Positions 8,450-16,646 of a stretch of DNA of 64,000 bases are shown piece by piece (positions within the stretch are counted from its first letter, which is position 1; every line of letters starts with the position of its first letter). The position numbers were made by a program, and so were the translations under genes. Where the stretch lies: the NCBI GenBank assembly GCA_017445845.1, contig JAFSRY010000039.1, positions 1 to 64,000 on the forward strand. Direction: 5' to 3'. Source of the DNA: Prevotella sp. Its GTDB lineage: Bacteria; Bacteroidota; Bacteroidia; Bacteroidales; Bacteroidaceae. Below the pieces are notes generated by a model, which was given only the letters and a program-made list of their open reading frames with translations, was not told the DNA's origin and did not search any database.

Positions 8450-8821
8450 ATGAAACAAATCATTATATCACTCGCATTTATGACCGTGCTTTTATGTTCA
8501 TGCCATCGGGACAGGACTGCATCGGCAGTATCCACGGTCATTACGGCAGAGATGGCGTATGAAGGTGTCAACAAGTATTGTCATAGTGAATATGACTGGC
8601 AACCGGCGGTAGAGGATTCCTCCATCATGTATGTCGCGATGGACGACGAGACCGAATCAGAATACAAGGTAGTATTCCGCAGCTACACGGGTGCTCTCAC
8701 GTATTTCTATGTTGATAAGACCAGCGGCAAGACAAGAATGGTAGTGTATGTCCCGATGCTTGACATCGAAGAGGAAGCCGGTACTATTGACCTCTTTGAC
8801 TACTTGGAAAAGACGAAGTAG
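8450..8821 (+). CDS. Small lipoprotein of unknown function
   Basis: A 123-residue protein with a lipoprotein signal: MKQIIIS, a hydrophobic core and the lipobox VLLCSC giving a lipidated Cys near residue 17 or 18. I do not recognise a family. The mature part is acidic (DDETESEY, DIEEEAG) with alternating aromatic residues, suggesting a small beta domain held at a membrane. ATG at 8450 is preferred to an upstream TTG at 8441, which is part of the promoter box. It stands alone between the mtaB promoter and the aminotransferase leader, with its own promoter. Confidence 0.7.
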   Translation: MKQIIISLAFMTVLLCSCHRDRTASAVSTVITAEMAYEGVNKYCHSEYDWQPAVEDSSIMYVAMDDETESEYKVVFRSYTGALTYFYVDKTSGKTRMVVYVPMLDIEEEAGTIDLFDYLEKTK

Positions 8822-8896
8822 GCGGTATCCTTTCCGATAAATCATGCTAAAGCGTTAATATTATGAAAAAAGATTGCTGTTTTCAACAAATCTGAT

Positions 8897-9000
8897 TACC
8901 TTTGCATGATGGATATCCAAAAGGATACATAAGGGTCGATTGTGACCCTGCCCGTAGAGTCGATTATTTGTCAATTTGATAATTTGTTAATTTTGTAAAT
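8897..9000 (+). promoter_or_regulatory. Aminotransferase promoter and leader with mini-ORF and hairpin
   Basis: TACCTTTG at 8897-8904 is a clear -7 box, about 96 bases before the start codon. Just after it an eight-codon reading frame, ATGATGGATATC...ACATAA (8906-8932), ends where a hairpin begins (AGGGTC, loop GATT, then GTGACCCT, about 8932-8949). Whether the mini-ORF is translated is doubtful because its ATG falls at or before the expected start of transcription. A leader-based control is possible but not shown. Confidence 0.45.
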
Positions 9001-10206
9001 ATGCCTATCATTTCCGTTCGCGGTCAGGAGATGCCTGAGTCGCCGATTCGCAAACTTGCCCCTCTGGCAGCAGCCGCCAAGAAACGCGGCACGAAGGTCT
9101 ATCATCTGAACATAGGACAGCCCGATCTGCCCACACCGAAAGTGGCCCTTGATGCCTTGAGACACATCGACAGAACCATTCTTGAATACTCACCGTCACA
9201 AGGTTACCTGAGCTATCGGGAGAAGTTGGTGGGCTACTATGCAAAGTATAACATCAATGTCACTCCCGACGATATTATCATCACTTCGGGTGGTTCAGAG
9301 GCCGTGCTCTTTGCCTTCCTCTCCTGCCTGAACCCTGGCGACGAAATCATTGTGCCCGAACCAGCCTACGCCAACTATATGGCCTTCGCCATCTCGGCCG
9401 GTGCTGTCATCCGCACCATAGCAACGACCATTGAGGAAGGCTTTGCGCTGCCTAAGGTTGAAAAGTTTGAAGAACTTATTAACGAGCGCACAAGGGCTAT
9501 CATGATCTGCAATCCCAACAACCCGACGGGTTACCTCTATACACGGCGCGAGATGAATCAGATTCGTGACCTTGTCAAGAAGTACGACCTCTATCTCTTC
9601 TCCGACGAAGTCTACCGTGAATACATCTACACTGGTTCACCCTACATTTCAGCCTGCCATCTGGAAGGCATTGAAGATAATGTCATCCTGATTGACTCCG
9701 TGTCAAAGCGATACAGCGAATGTGGCATACGCATCGGAGCACTCATCACAAAGAACCGTGAAGTTCAGAAAGCCGTGATGAAGTTCTGTCAGGCCCGCCT
9801 CTCCCCTCCCCTCATCGGACAGATAGTAGCAGAAGCTTCACTCGAAGCTCCCGAGGAATATATGCGGGATGTCTACGATGAGTATGTAGAACGCCGAAAG
9901 TGTCTTATTGACGGCCTCAACAGGATTCCAGGCGTCTACTCCCCCATTCCTATGGGTGCATTCTACACTGTTGCCAAGTTGCCCGTCGACGACGCCGAGG
10001 AATTCTGCCGTTGGTGTCTTGCCGAGTTCGAATATGAGGGACAGACAGTCATGATGGCGCCGGCCGCAGGCTTCTATACGACACCTGGTGCCGGCCGCGA
10101 TCAGGTGCGTATCGCCTATGTGCTGAAAAAAGAGGACCTCACACAGGCGCTCATCGTCCTGGAGAAAGCCCTCGAAGCATATAATGCCCTCAAAAAGAAT
10201 CAGTAG
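9001..10206 (+). CDS. Pyridoxal-phosphate aminotransferase, class I/II
   Basis: A 401-residue fold-type I aminotransferase of the aspartate/aromatic group. The substrate-side start PIRKLAPLAAAAKKRGTKVYHLNIGQPDLPTP is typical. NPNNPTGYLYTR near residue 175 contacts the cofactor, SDEVYREY follows, and SVSKRYSECGIRIG near 240 holds the Schiff-base Lys. The family includes aspartate, aromatic and alanine-type enzymes, and the specificity cannot be fixed from sequence. The protein is full length. Its last seven bases overlap the convergent TRIC channel gene. The leader at 8897-9000 holds a promoter and hairpin. Confidence 0.9.
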   Translation: MPIISVRGQEMPESPIRKLAPLAAAAKKRGTKVYHLNIGQPDLPTPKVALDALRHIDRTILEYSPSQGYLSYREKLVGYYAKYNINVTPDDIIITSGGSEAVLFAFLSCLNPGDEIIVPEPAYANYMAFAISAGAVIRTIATTIEEGFALPKVEKFEELINERTRAIMICNPNNPTGYLYTRREMNQIRDLVKKYDLYLFSDEVYREYIYTGSPYISACHLEGIEDNVILIDSVSKRYSECGIRIGALITKNREVQKAVMKFCQARLSPPLIGQIVAEASLEAPEEYMRDVYDEYVERRKCLIDGLNRIPGVYSPIPMGAFYTVAKLPVDDAEEFCRWCLAEFEYEGQTVMMAPAAGFYTTPGAGRDQVRIAYVLKKEDLTQALIVLEKALEAYNALKKNQ

Positions 10207-10838
10207 TGTTCTTGCCGCAACTTCGGCAAGGAGATGTGATAGCGCATGGCCAGATAGCGTATGAGGCAGATGGCCAGAAAGGTAACAGTGGATGTCAAGG
10301 CCATATTGACGCCAAGCGTCATCAGCAGCCAGTAAATCATGCCTCCGATGACACAGGCCATTGCGTAGATTTCCTTATGGAAGATCACAGGTACCTTATT
10401 TAATAATATATCGCGCGTGATGCCACCGGCAGAACCCGTGATACATCCCATGACGATGGCCACCCAAAAAGGATGGCCAAGAGCCAGCGTCTTCTGTATT
10501 CCTGCAATGGTAAAGAGTGCAAGGCCCAGGGTATCGAAAACGAACCATGCGTTATCCAACCTTTTGAGCGAACGGGCGAAGGTCAGCACAAAAACCAAGG
10601 CCAACAGCGTGCAGATGATATAGAGCGAGGAGGTCATCCAGAAGGGTGTCACGCCCAGCATCACGTCGCGAACGGTTCCACCGCCAATAGCCACCACAAA
10701 GCCACAGACAAAGCCGCCGAACCAATCGAAGTGCTTGGCTGCAGCGTGGCGAATGCCAGAGATGGCAAAGGCGAAAGTTCCCAAGATCTCAATGATAAGC
10801 AGTACGGTGCTTGAAAACTCTATATCTTCGTAACTCAT
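10200..10838 (-). CDS. Trimeric intracellular cation (TRIC) channel family protein
   Basis: A 212-residue membrane protein with about seven hydrophobic segments and the two-fold repeat of the UPF0126/YicG family: FAFAISGIRHAAAKHFDWFGGFVCGFVVAIGGGTVRD in the first half and GLALFTIAGIQKTLALG...GGITRDILL in the second. Bacterial members form trimeric channels, mostly for monovalent cations. The paired GGGTVRD and GGITRD glycine bends are present, so the pore fold looks complete. The start follows the end of the dehydrogenase gene by ten bases, implying one transcript. Confidence 0.9.
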   Translation of the reverse strand: MSYEDIEFSSTVLLIIEILGTFAFAISGIRHAAAKHFDWFGGFVCGFVVAIGGGTVRDVMLGVTPFWMTSSLYIICTLLALVFVLTFARSLKRLDNAWFVFDTLGLALFTIAGIQKTLALGHPFWVAIVMGCITGSAGGITRDILLNKVPVIFHKEIYAMACVIGGMIYWLLMTLGVNMALTSTVTFLAICLIRYLAMRYHISLPKLRQEHY

Positions 10839-10848
10839 TTATCAAACA

Positions 10849-11832
10849 TTAGTTTTTGTTTATTTCAGGTTCGGCATTCACCACATTCTGCGGTTTGCCG
10901 TCAAGGTAAGCCCTTACATTGTCAATAGCAATTTGGACAAGTCGACCACGAGCCGCATGGGTAGCCCATGCAATATGAGGCGTGAAGAATGCATTCGGAC
11001 ACCTAAAGAGCGGATTGTCCTGACGGGGCGGCTCTTGTTCCATCACATCTGCCCCATAGGCTCGGAGCTGTCCGCACTGCAAGGCCTCTGCCACAGCCTG
11101 TTCATCGACCAACGGCCCGCGACCCGTGTTGATGAGTATGGCACCGGGCTTCATCAACGAAAGGGTTTCGGCATTGATGAGGTGGCGTGTCGACTCGTTC
11201 AGCGGACAATGAAGCGAGAGTATGTCGCTCACACTGAGGAGCCCTTCGAAGGTTGCCTTCTGCACGCCAACAGGCATATTGTCGCGCGGACGGCTTGTAA
11301 AGGCAAAGACATCCATGCCGAAAGTATGGGCAATCTGTGCCACCCGACTTCCGATGTTGCCAAGTCCCACGATACCCATCGTCATGCCAGCCAATTCCAA
11401 CAGCGGTGTGTCCCAATAGCAATAGTCTGGGGCCCCACTCCACTTACCGTCACGAGCCTGTTGAGTATAATGCCCGACCCGGTTCGTGATATTGAGGATA
11501 TGAGCAAAAGCCGTCTGGGCTACGCTGTCAGTGGAATAAGCCGGGATATTCGAAACGATGACTCCAGCCTCTCGTGCGGCATCGACATCAATGATATTGA
11601 AACCCGTTGCCAAGACCCCTATATATTTTAAACGAGGCAACTGACGGAACAAGGCTGCATCGAAAGTCACCTTATTTGTCAACACTATAGTTGCATCACC
11701 TACCCGCTCTACAACTTCATCGGGTTTCGTCCGGTCGTAAACGACCAAATGCCCCATCTTTTCCAACTCTGACCAAGAAAGGTCACCGGGATTAGAAGCA
11801 TATCCGTCTAAGATAACGATTTTTCTTTCCAT
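10849..11832 (-). CDS. D-2-hydroxyacid dehydrogenase (glycerate dehydrogenase-like)
   Basis: A 327-residue NAD(P)-dependent D-isomer-specific dehydrogenase. The Rossmann motif GLGNIGSRVAQ lies near residue 150. The catalytic triad is visible as Arg in INTGRGPLVDE, Glu in DVMEQEPP and His in FFTPHIAWAT. The closest functional type by eye is glycerate/hydroxypyruvate reductase, but the substrate is an inference. The N-terminus MERKIVILDGYASNPGDLSW resembles Bacteroidota hydroxyacid dehydrogenases of this class. It precedes the TRIC gene by ten bases. A short hairpin (ATCGC/GCGAT, about 11879-11894) lies between it and rarA. Confidence 0.9.
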   Translation of the reverse strand: MERKIVILDGYASNPGDLSWSELEKMGHLVVYDRTKPDEVVERVGDATIVLTNKVTFDAALFRQLPRLKYIGVLATGFNIIDVDAAREAGVIVSNIPAYSTDSVAQTAFAHILNITNRVGHYTQQARDGKWSGAPDYCYWDTPLLELAGMTMGIVGLGNIGSRVAQIAHTFGMDVFAFTSRPRDNMPVGVQKATFEGLLSVSDILSLHCPLNESTRHLINAETLSLMKPGAILINTGRGPLVDEQAVAEALQCGQLRAYGADVMEQEPPRQDNPLFRCPNAFFTPHIAWATHAARGRLVQIAIDNVRAYLDGKPQNVVNAEPEINKN

Positions 11833-11905
11833 ATAGTTTTTGCCGTTCTGTCTTTTTTTGTTGAAAGCTTTTGCAGAATATCGCTATTACGCGATACAGT
11901 CTTAA

Positions 11906-13183
11906 TCAATCCTCTTCAAACCTTTTGCCCCAACACTTAATCATCTGGTTGATGAGCTTGTCTTCCGAAGAATTATGCTGCCCATGCCAGATGCGGGTGT
12001 CCTTTAGTTCATCGGGCATGAATTGCTGTTCGACGAAATGTCCCGGATAGTCATGGGCATATTTATAACCGTCGCTATACCCCAGGTCCTCCATCAACTT
12101 TGTCGGTGCATTGCGAAGATGAAGAGGCACCGGCTGATTGCCCGTCTGACGGACTACATCAAGGGCTGTAGCTATCCCCATGTAAGCGGAGTTGCTCTTT
12201 GGACTCGTTGCCAGATAGACGGCAGCCTCGGCAAGCGGTATCCGGCCCTCAGGCCATCCAATTTTCATCACGGCATCAAAGGCTGCATTGGCAAGAAGCA
12301 ATGCATTGGGATTGGCAAGGCCAATGTCCTCAGCTGCACTGATGACAAGCCTTCTGGCTATGAACTGAGGATCTTCGCCTCCCTCAATCATCCGAGCCAT
12401 CCAATAGAGTGCCGCATCAGGATCACTGCCTCGAATGCTCTTGATGAATGCCGAGATAATGTCGTAGTGCATCTCACCGTCCTTGTCGTAAGCCAAAGGA
12501 TTTTGCTGCAACCTGCTGACGACCTTTTCATCGGTTATCTCAACGGTCTCTGCACTTTCCGACTCGACGACCAGCTCCAGAATATTCAGCAGCTTACGGG
12601 CATCACCACCACTATAGCGAAGCAAGGCTCCATATTCCTTCAACTCTATATGCCTCTGTTTCAGTTCCTCATCTTCCGTCAGGGCACGATGGACAAGATT
12701 GAGCAAGTCGTCCTTCTCCAAGGGCTTCAAGACATACAGCTGACAACGGGAGAGCAGCGGGCGTATGACTTCAAATGACGGGTTCTCTGTCGTAGCTCCG
12801 ATGAGTGTTACTATGCCACGCTCGACAGCACCGAGCAAGGAATCCTGCTGCGATTTGCTGAAGCGATGGATTTCATCGATAAACAGGATGGGAGAAGCCG
12901 AAGAGAAGAACCTTCCGCTTTTGGCACGATCGATGACATCGCGGACATCTTTCACACCACTCGTCACCGCACTCAACGTATAGAAGGGAACATCCAGACG
13001 GTTGGCGATAATCTGCGCCAACGTGGTCTTGCCCACTCCGGGAGGCCCCCAAAGAATGAACGAAGAAATGCGTCCCGCATCAATCATTCGACGCAAGACA
13101 GCCCCTTCGCCCACCAAATGGCGCTGGCCCACATATTCATCGAGCGTCTTAGGACGCATCCGCTCTGCTAATGGCTTACTCAT
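11906..13183 (-). CDS. rarA: Replication-associated recombination protein RarA (MgsA)
   Basis: A 425-residue AAA+ clamp-loader-like ATPase acting at stalled replication forks. It begins KPLAERMRPKTLDEYVGQRHL. Walker A is GPPGVGKTTLAQ near residue 46, Walker B is ILFIDEIHRFSKSQQD near 98, and GATTENPSFEV near 130 is sensor 1. The C-terminal tetramer domain has IRGSDPDAALYWMARMIEGGEDP and ends YKYAHDYPGHFVEQQFMPD. All signature residues are intact. A TATCTTTG box sits seven bases before its ATG, so the leader should be only a few bases. Confidence 0.95.
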   Translation of the reverse strand: MSKPLAERMRPKTLDEYVGQRHLVGEGAVLRRMIDAGRISSFILWGPPGVGKTTLAQIIANRLDVPFYTLSAVTSGVKDVRDVIDRAKSGRFFSSASPILFIDEIHRFSKSQQDSLLGAVERGIVTLIGATTENPSFEVIRPLLSRCQLYVLKPLEKDDLLNLVHRALTEDEELKQRHIELKEYGALLRYSGGDARKLLNILELVVESESAETVEITDEKVVSRLQQNPLAYDKDGEMHYDIISAFIKSIRGSDPDAALYWMARMIEGGEDPQFIARRLVISAAEDIGLANPNALLLANAAFDAVMKIGWPEGRIPLAEAAVYLATSPKSNSAYMGIATALDVVRQTGNQPVPLHLRNAPTKLMEDLGYSDGYKYAHDYPGHFVEQQFMPDELKDTRIWHGQHNSSEDKLINQMIKCWGKRFEED

Positions 13184-13190
13184 AAGGTTG

Positions 13191-13198
13191 CAAAGATA
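13191..13198 (-). promoter_or_regulatory. rarA -7 box (TATCTTTG)
   Basis: On the minus strand TATCTTTG is followed by CAACCTT and the ATG of rarA, so the box and start codon are seven bases apart. It belongs to the set of almost leaderless genes in this window. Confidence 0.65.
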
Positions 13199-13289
13199 AT
13201 GGATTTTTTCGAAGATACGAAACGTTTGATGAAAAAATGTTGATGCAGATGTTTTTTTTTCATCACAAACGAAATTAATAGGAAAAAAA

Positions 13290-13321
13290 TTTGTGAGATA
13301 GAAACAAAGTCTTTATTTTTG
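13290..13321 (+). promoter_or_regulatory. Promoter TTTG-N20-TATTTTTG
   Basis: TTTG at 13290-13293, a 20-base gap and TATTTTTG at 13314-13321 give a full Bacteroidota promoter for the gene at 13406. The leader would be about 80 bases; I see no clear structure in it. Confidence 0.7.
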
Positions 13322-13405
13322 CAAATTGTTAGGACATCGGACACAGCGAGGGGCTGATGACCTACCAATGAAATAAGGAAATTAAAACAAACAAAAAACA
13401 AGATA

Positions 13406-14203
13406 ATGAAACAACAGACAAACGCTCTCACATTGAAAACCATAACGAAAAGCAGTGTGTGGGACATCCAGGAAAACGATATTTTCAGAATGTGGGAAGC
13501 TGCAGAGAAAGATGCCGACCTCAAGGAAAATATCCAAAGATACATGGACATTCTTCGGACTGCCTTCGAACTCGAAGAAATAAAAATCGACAAGCCTGTC
13601 GTCATCGACAAATACGAACAGAGAGGATTCAAGATAGGTTCGCTGAGGCTCGACGAAAACAACAAGCAGAAATGGGCTGTCAAGAAAAAGCCCATCATGC
13701 GAGTGACCGACCTTACCTATGAAAATATCCGGCACATCAGTGCCGCAAAGCTCATGGAAGTCATCGACCGTAACTTTGGCGGAGGATGGGATTCGCTCTC
13801 CCAAAGTATCAAGGACATCATTGAGTCTGGATTTGACATCAGCACCACCATCGTACCGAAAGACAGACTCCACATCCCGGGCGGCATGTATGAAAAGAAA
13901 ATTGCCGATGGCTTTGAAGCCTTGGAAATACCGAAAGGAACATGGGTTGAAGCTATTTTCGCAAAACTGAAACCCATCAGCGAACGCCCCCACAGCCATT
14001 TCGGAGAGAGCGAGGGTAACGGATTTGACGAAAACGATGACGAAGAGGAAGACGTCCACGACAATGACTCATACGAAGATGACGATGAAGACGACAGCTA
14101 CGACGACGACATGCTGACGGAAGAGTCTTATCGCACAACGTTCGAAACGAATCCTGACGACCTCGACATTGAGTCGGTTGATGTCAGCGACGAAGACTAT
14201 TAA
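13406..14203 (+). CDS. Uncharacterised protein with acidic C-terminal tail
   Basis: A 265-residue protein that I do not recognise. Residues 1-190 look like a soluble mixed domain with KSSVWDIQENDIFRMWEAAEKDA near the start and GGGWDSLSQSIKDIIESG and PKGTWVEAIFAKLKP later. Residues about 190-265 are a highly acidic, low-complexity tail (runs of D and E with S and Y). There is no signal peptide or membrane segment, so it is probably cytoplasmic. Acidic tails of this sort occur in nucleic-acid mimics, chaperones and regulators, but nothing here decides between them. It has its own promoter and a convergent neighbour, so it is monocistronic. Confidence 0.75.
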   Translation: MKQQTNALTLKTITKSSVWDIQENDIFRMWEAAEKDADLKENIQRYMDILRTAFELEEIKIDKPVVIDKYEQRGFKIGSLRLDENNKQKWAVKKKPIMRVTDLTYENIRHISAAKLMEVIDRNFGGGWDSLSQSIKDIIESGFDISTTIVPKDRLHIPGGMYEKKIADGFEALEIPKGTWVEAIFAKLKPISERPHSHFGESEGNGFDENDDEEEDVHDNDSYEDDDEDDSYDDDMLTEESYRTTFETNPDDLDIESVDVSDEDY

Positions 14204-14230
14204 GCCCTCTGGATGAGGCAAAGACGCCTA

Positions 14231-14296
14231 TCAGTACTGCCTGTCCATACTAACGGCACTCCCAGTCCTTACGAACGGCACTCCCGAAGCTAAGCT
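14231..14296. repeat. 22-bp tandem array, three units (CGGCACTCCC type)
   Basis: Units start at 14231, 14253 and 14275. ACGGCACTCCC at 14253 recurs exactly 22 bases later; the unit at 14231 matches the second at about 15 of 22 positions. CGGCACTCCCGAAGC within the last unit is the exact reverse complement of a 15-base stretch of the array at 56815. It lies between the convergent ends of the gene at 13406 and the foldase gene, just before a strong terminator. Confidence 0.7.
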
Positions 14297-14323
14297 TTAA
14301 GACACTCAAAACTATCCAATAAA

Positions 14324-14359
14324 AAAGAAGTCCCGCGGTGATTGCCGCGGGACTTCTTT
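14324..14359 (-). terminator. Rho-independent terminator, bidirectional
   Basis: A perfect 15-bp stem (AAAGAAGTCCCGCGG and its complement) with a six-base loop. The minus-strand side is followed by a run of T, so it best ends the foldase operon, but it can also stop transcription from the plus strand. Confidence 0.9.
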
Positions 14360-14379
14360 ATGCTTAGTCCTTCTGTAGA

Positions 14380-16509
14380 TTAGAAGAACAAATAGCGGTT
14401 GTCAACAACCTTTGCATTGACATAGAGATCGTTGAAGAAAGAACCGACACTCTGCAGGGCTCGCTGACGAAGTGTCTGCTCCTGTGCCTTCACGTCAGTG
14501 CTCTTCTCGAGGGCTGTACGGTCAACAACCTGGAAGACATAGACACCATTGTTACCCTTTACGGGCTTAGCAGAGAAAGCACCCTTTTCAGTTGCGGCAA
14601 CAGCACCGCTCAGTGCGGGCTCACTGCCTACAGAAGGAACATATGTAGCGGCCTGGAAAGTCACCTGCTTGATAGAATCATTGACAGCACCCTTAGCCTT
14701 GGCATCGGCAACGCTCTTCACGCCGTCGAGCTGAGCCATCAGATAAGCAGCCTTCTTGTCCTTCAAGACCTCTGCCTTCACATAGTCGAGAACCTGCGTG
14801 TCGGTGAGGGGACGATAACCAGCCTTGTTCACCTTCTCAAGGGCTACTACCAACAGATGGCTGTTGTTTCCACACTCATAGAGCGGTGATACTTCGTTCT
14901 CCTTTGCATCGAAAAGCCACTTCAAAGCATCACGGGTGTCAGCAATGCCTGCCACGGTGTGCTCGGATGTAGCAATGTTCTTGCGCTCGCGAACGGTGTA
15001 GCCTTCCTTCTGTGCATTCTCATCGATATCAGCCAATGTCTTGTTGGCACTGACGAATGAGCTGAACTTGTTGTAAGCCGTACGGTAGGTGTCATTGGAG
15101 AACTCATAGTTCTTGCGGATGACGGCAGCCGTATACTTCGTGGTCGTTGCCTTGTGACCGGTCACCTGAGTAATCAGGGTGACGTTTGGCTGGGAGATGG
15201 TACGGATTTCGTTAACAGCCATCGTGTTGAGGTCGCGGATGAGCTTCTTCGAGTCACTGTCCATCGAGTTGGCATTCTGGTAGTCACGAGTGGTGACCCA
15301 ACGCTTCTGACCATCTTGGCCATAAACCTTGGCAATCGTCTCAAAGTCACCACCAGCCTTAACGGCATTGACAATAGAGTCTGTCTTGGTCTGAATAGCC
15401 TCGGGAGTGTCAGCGGTGACATAGATCTGGCGGTACTCGATAGAATCGGGCAGCTGCTGCTTTGCCATCAGCTTGATGATGTTCAGGGCCTTATTGCTCT
15501 CGAAAACGATAGAAGTCTGACCGACAGCCATCGAGTCGAGACGGTTGGCGACGTCATAGGGGAAAGCGGTCTTGAGGACGGGGAGGCCCAGATAGGGAAT
15601 GGCTGATGTGCTCTTGCGAACGACATCTGTGGGATCATCGGCTGCGGCGAGGTCGGCACGATAGGTGTCGAACTGCTCCTGCAGGGCACGGCGGTCATCC
15701 ATAGAAGGCTCTACCAATACGTCAACATACTTGATGTCGCGACTTTCGGTGATGTCAACAAAAAGGTCTTTCACCTCTTCGTACTTAGCTTTCAGGTCTG
15801 CTTCGCTGACTTCTACCTTATCGTCAGCAACAGAAGCGTAAGTAAGGGTTGCCAAGTCGACAAGGCTCTCCTGGTTAGCTTCCTCTATAGCCATCTTAGC
15901 CTCGACAGGGTTAGAGAGGATACACTGTGTGAAGAGGTTCTGGTACTTCTGGGCAAGGAGCTGCTGGCGGATGGACTTCTCAAAGAAAAGCCAGAGTTTC
16001 TTGAGCTGCTGAGACTGTTCGCTGATGCGGCCGCTCTTCTCTTCAGTCTTGTATCTGCTGAGGAACTCTCTGAGGCTGTTGACGTCGAAACGTCCAGTCT
16101 GCTGGTTGACGAAAGGAGTCTGAAGTAACAGGGGGTTGGTACCCTTTTCATACATGTTCTCCAATTCTTTGTTGGTAACGGTGATGCCCAGCTTTTCACA
16201 TTCGGCTTCAACAATCTTGTTCTGAATGTAAGACTGCCATACCATGTCCTTGACTTGGTTCATCTGATCGGTGCTCAGGTTCTCTGTTCCCATCTGGAGC
16301 TTGTAGACCTCCTGATACTCTGTCATCATTTCCTGGAATTCCTGGGTGGAAACCTTCTCACCAAGGACCTTACCAACTTGATTTACTTTCTCATTTCTGA
16401 GTGCTTCGCATGATTTAGCTAAATCACCTGCAATGAATGCAAACAGGGCAAAACCTATCACTGCTACGAGGATAGGGCCCCAACTTCTGATTTTTCCAAT
16501 TGCTGCCAT
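14380..16509 (-). CDS. PpiD-like periplasmic peptidyl-prolyl isomerase
   Basis: A 709-residue foldase with a short cytoplasmic start (MAAIGKIRSWG), one transmembrane anchor near residues 12-28 and a large periplasmic part. Residues about 40-240 form the SurA N-terminal-like chaperone domain (KVSTQEFQEMMTEYQ, VTNKELENMYEKGTNP). A parvulin PPIase domain lies near 340-440 (IEYRQIYVTADTPEA ... AKVYGQDG), and a second degenerate one may follow. Proteins of this type assist folding of envelope proteins leaving the Sec channel. It is the last gene of an envelope operon with CNNM, LptC and an outer-membrane protein. Confidence 0.9.
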   Translation of the reverse strand: MAAIGKIRSWGPILVAVIGFALFAFIAGDLAKSCEALRNEKVNQVGKVLGEKVSTQEFQEMMTEYQEVYKLQMGTENLSTDQMNQVKDMVWQSYIQNKIVEAECEKLGITVTNKELENMYEKGTNPLLLQTPFVNQQTGRFDVNSLREFLSRYKTEEKSGRISEQSQQLKKLWLFFEKSIRQQLLAQKYQNLFTQCILSNPVEAKMAIEEANQESLVDLATLTYASVADDKVEVSEADLKAKYEEVKDLFVDITESRDIKYVDVLVEPSMDDRRALQEQFDTYRADLAAADDPTDVVRKSTSAIPYLGLPVLKTAFPYDVANRLDSMAVGQTSIVFESNKALNIIKLMAKQQLPDSIEYRQIYVTADTPEAIQTKTDSIVNAVKAGGDFETIAKVYGQDGQKRWVTTRDYQNANSMDSDSKKLIRDLNTMAVNEIRTISQPNVTLITQVTGHKATTTKYTAAVIRKNYEFSNDTYRTAYNKFSSFVSANKTLADIDENAQKEGYTVRERKNIATSEHTVAGIADTRDALKWLFDAKENEVSPLYECGNNSHLLVVALEKVNKAGYRPLTDTQVLDYVKAEVLKDKKAAYLMAQLDGVKSVADAKAKGAVNDSIKQVTFQAATYVPSVGSEPALSGAVAATEKGAFSAKPVKGNNGVYVFQVVDRTALEKSTDVKAQEQTLRQRALQSVGSFFNDLYVNAKVVDNRYLFF

Positions 16510-16646
16510 TTGTTAATTTTTTTTATTTATTTATTCTTTCTATGTTTTCTTTTTTTCACCCCTTTGAGGGGGGGATGCTTTGAAAAATGCGTACAAAGAT
16601 AGGAAATTAATTTGAAACGACGGAAAATTTTAGTCGAAAAATGCTT

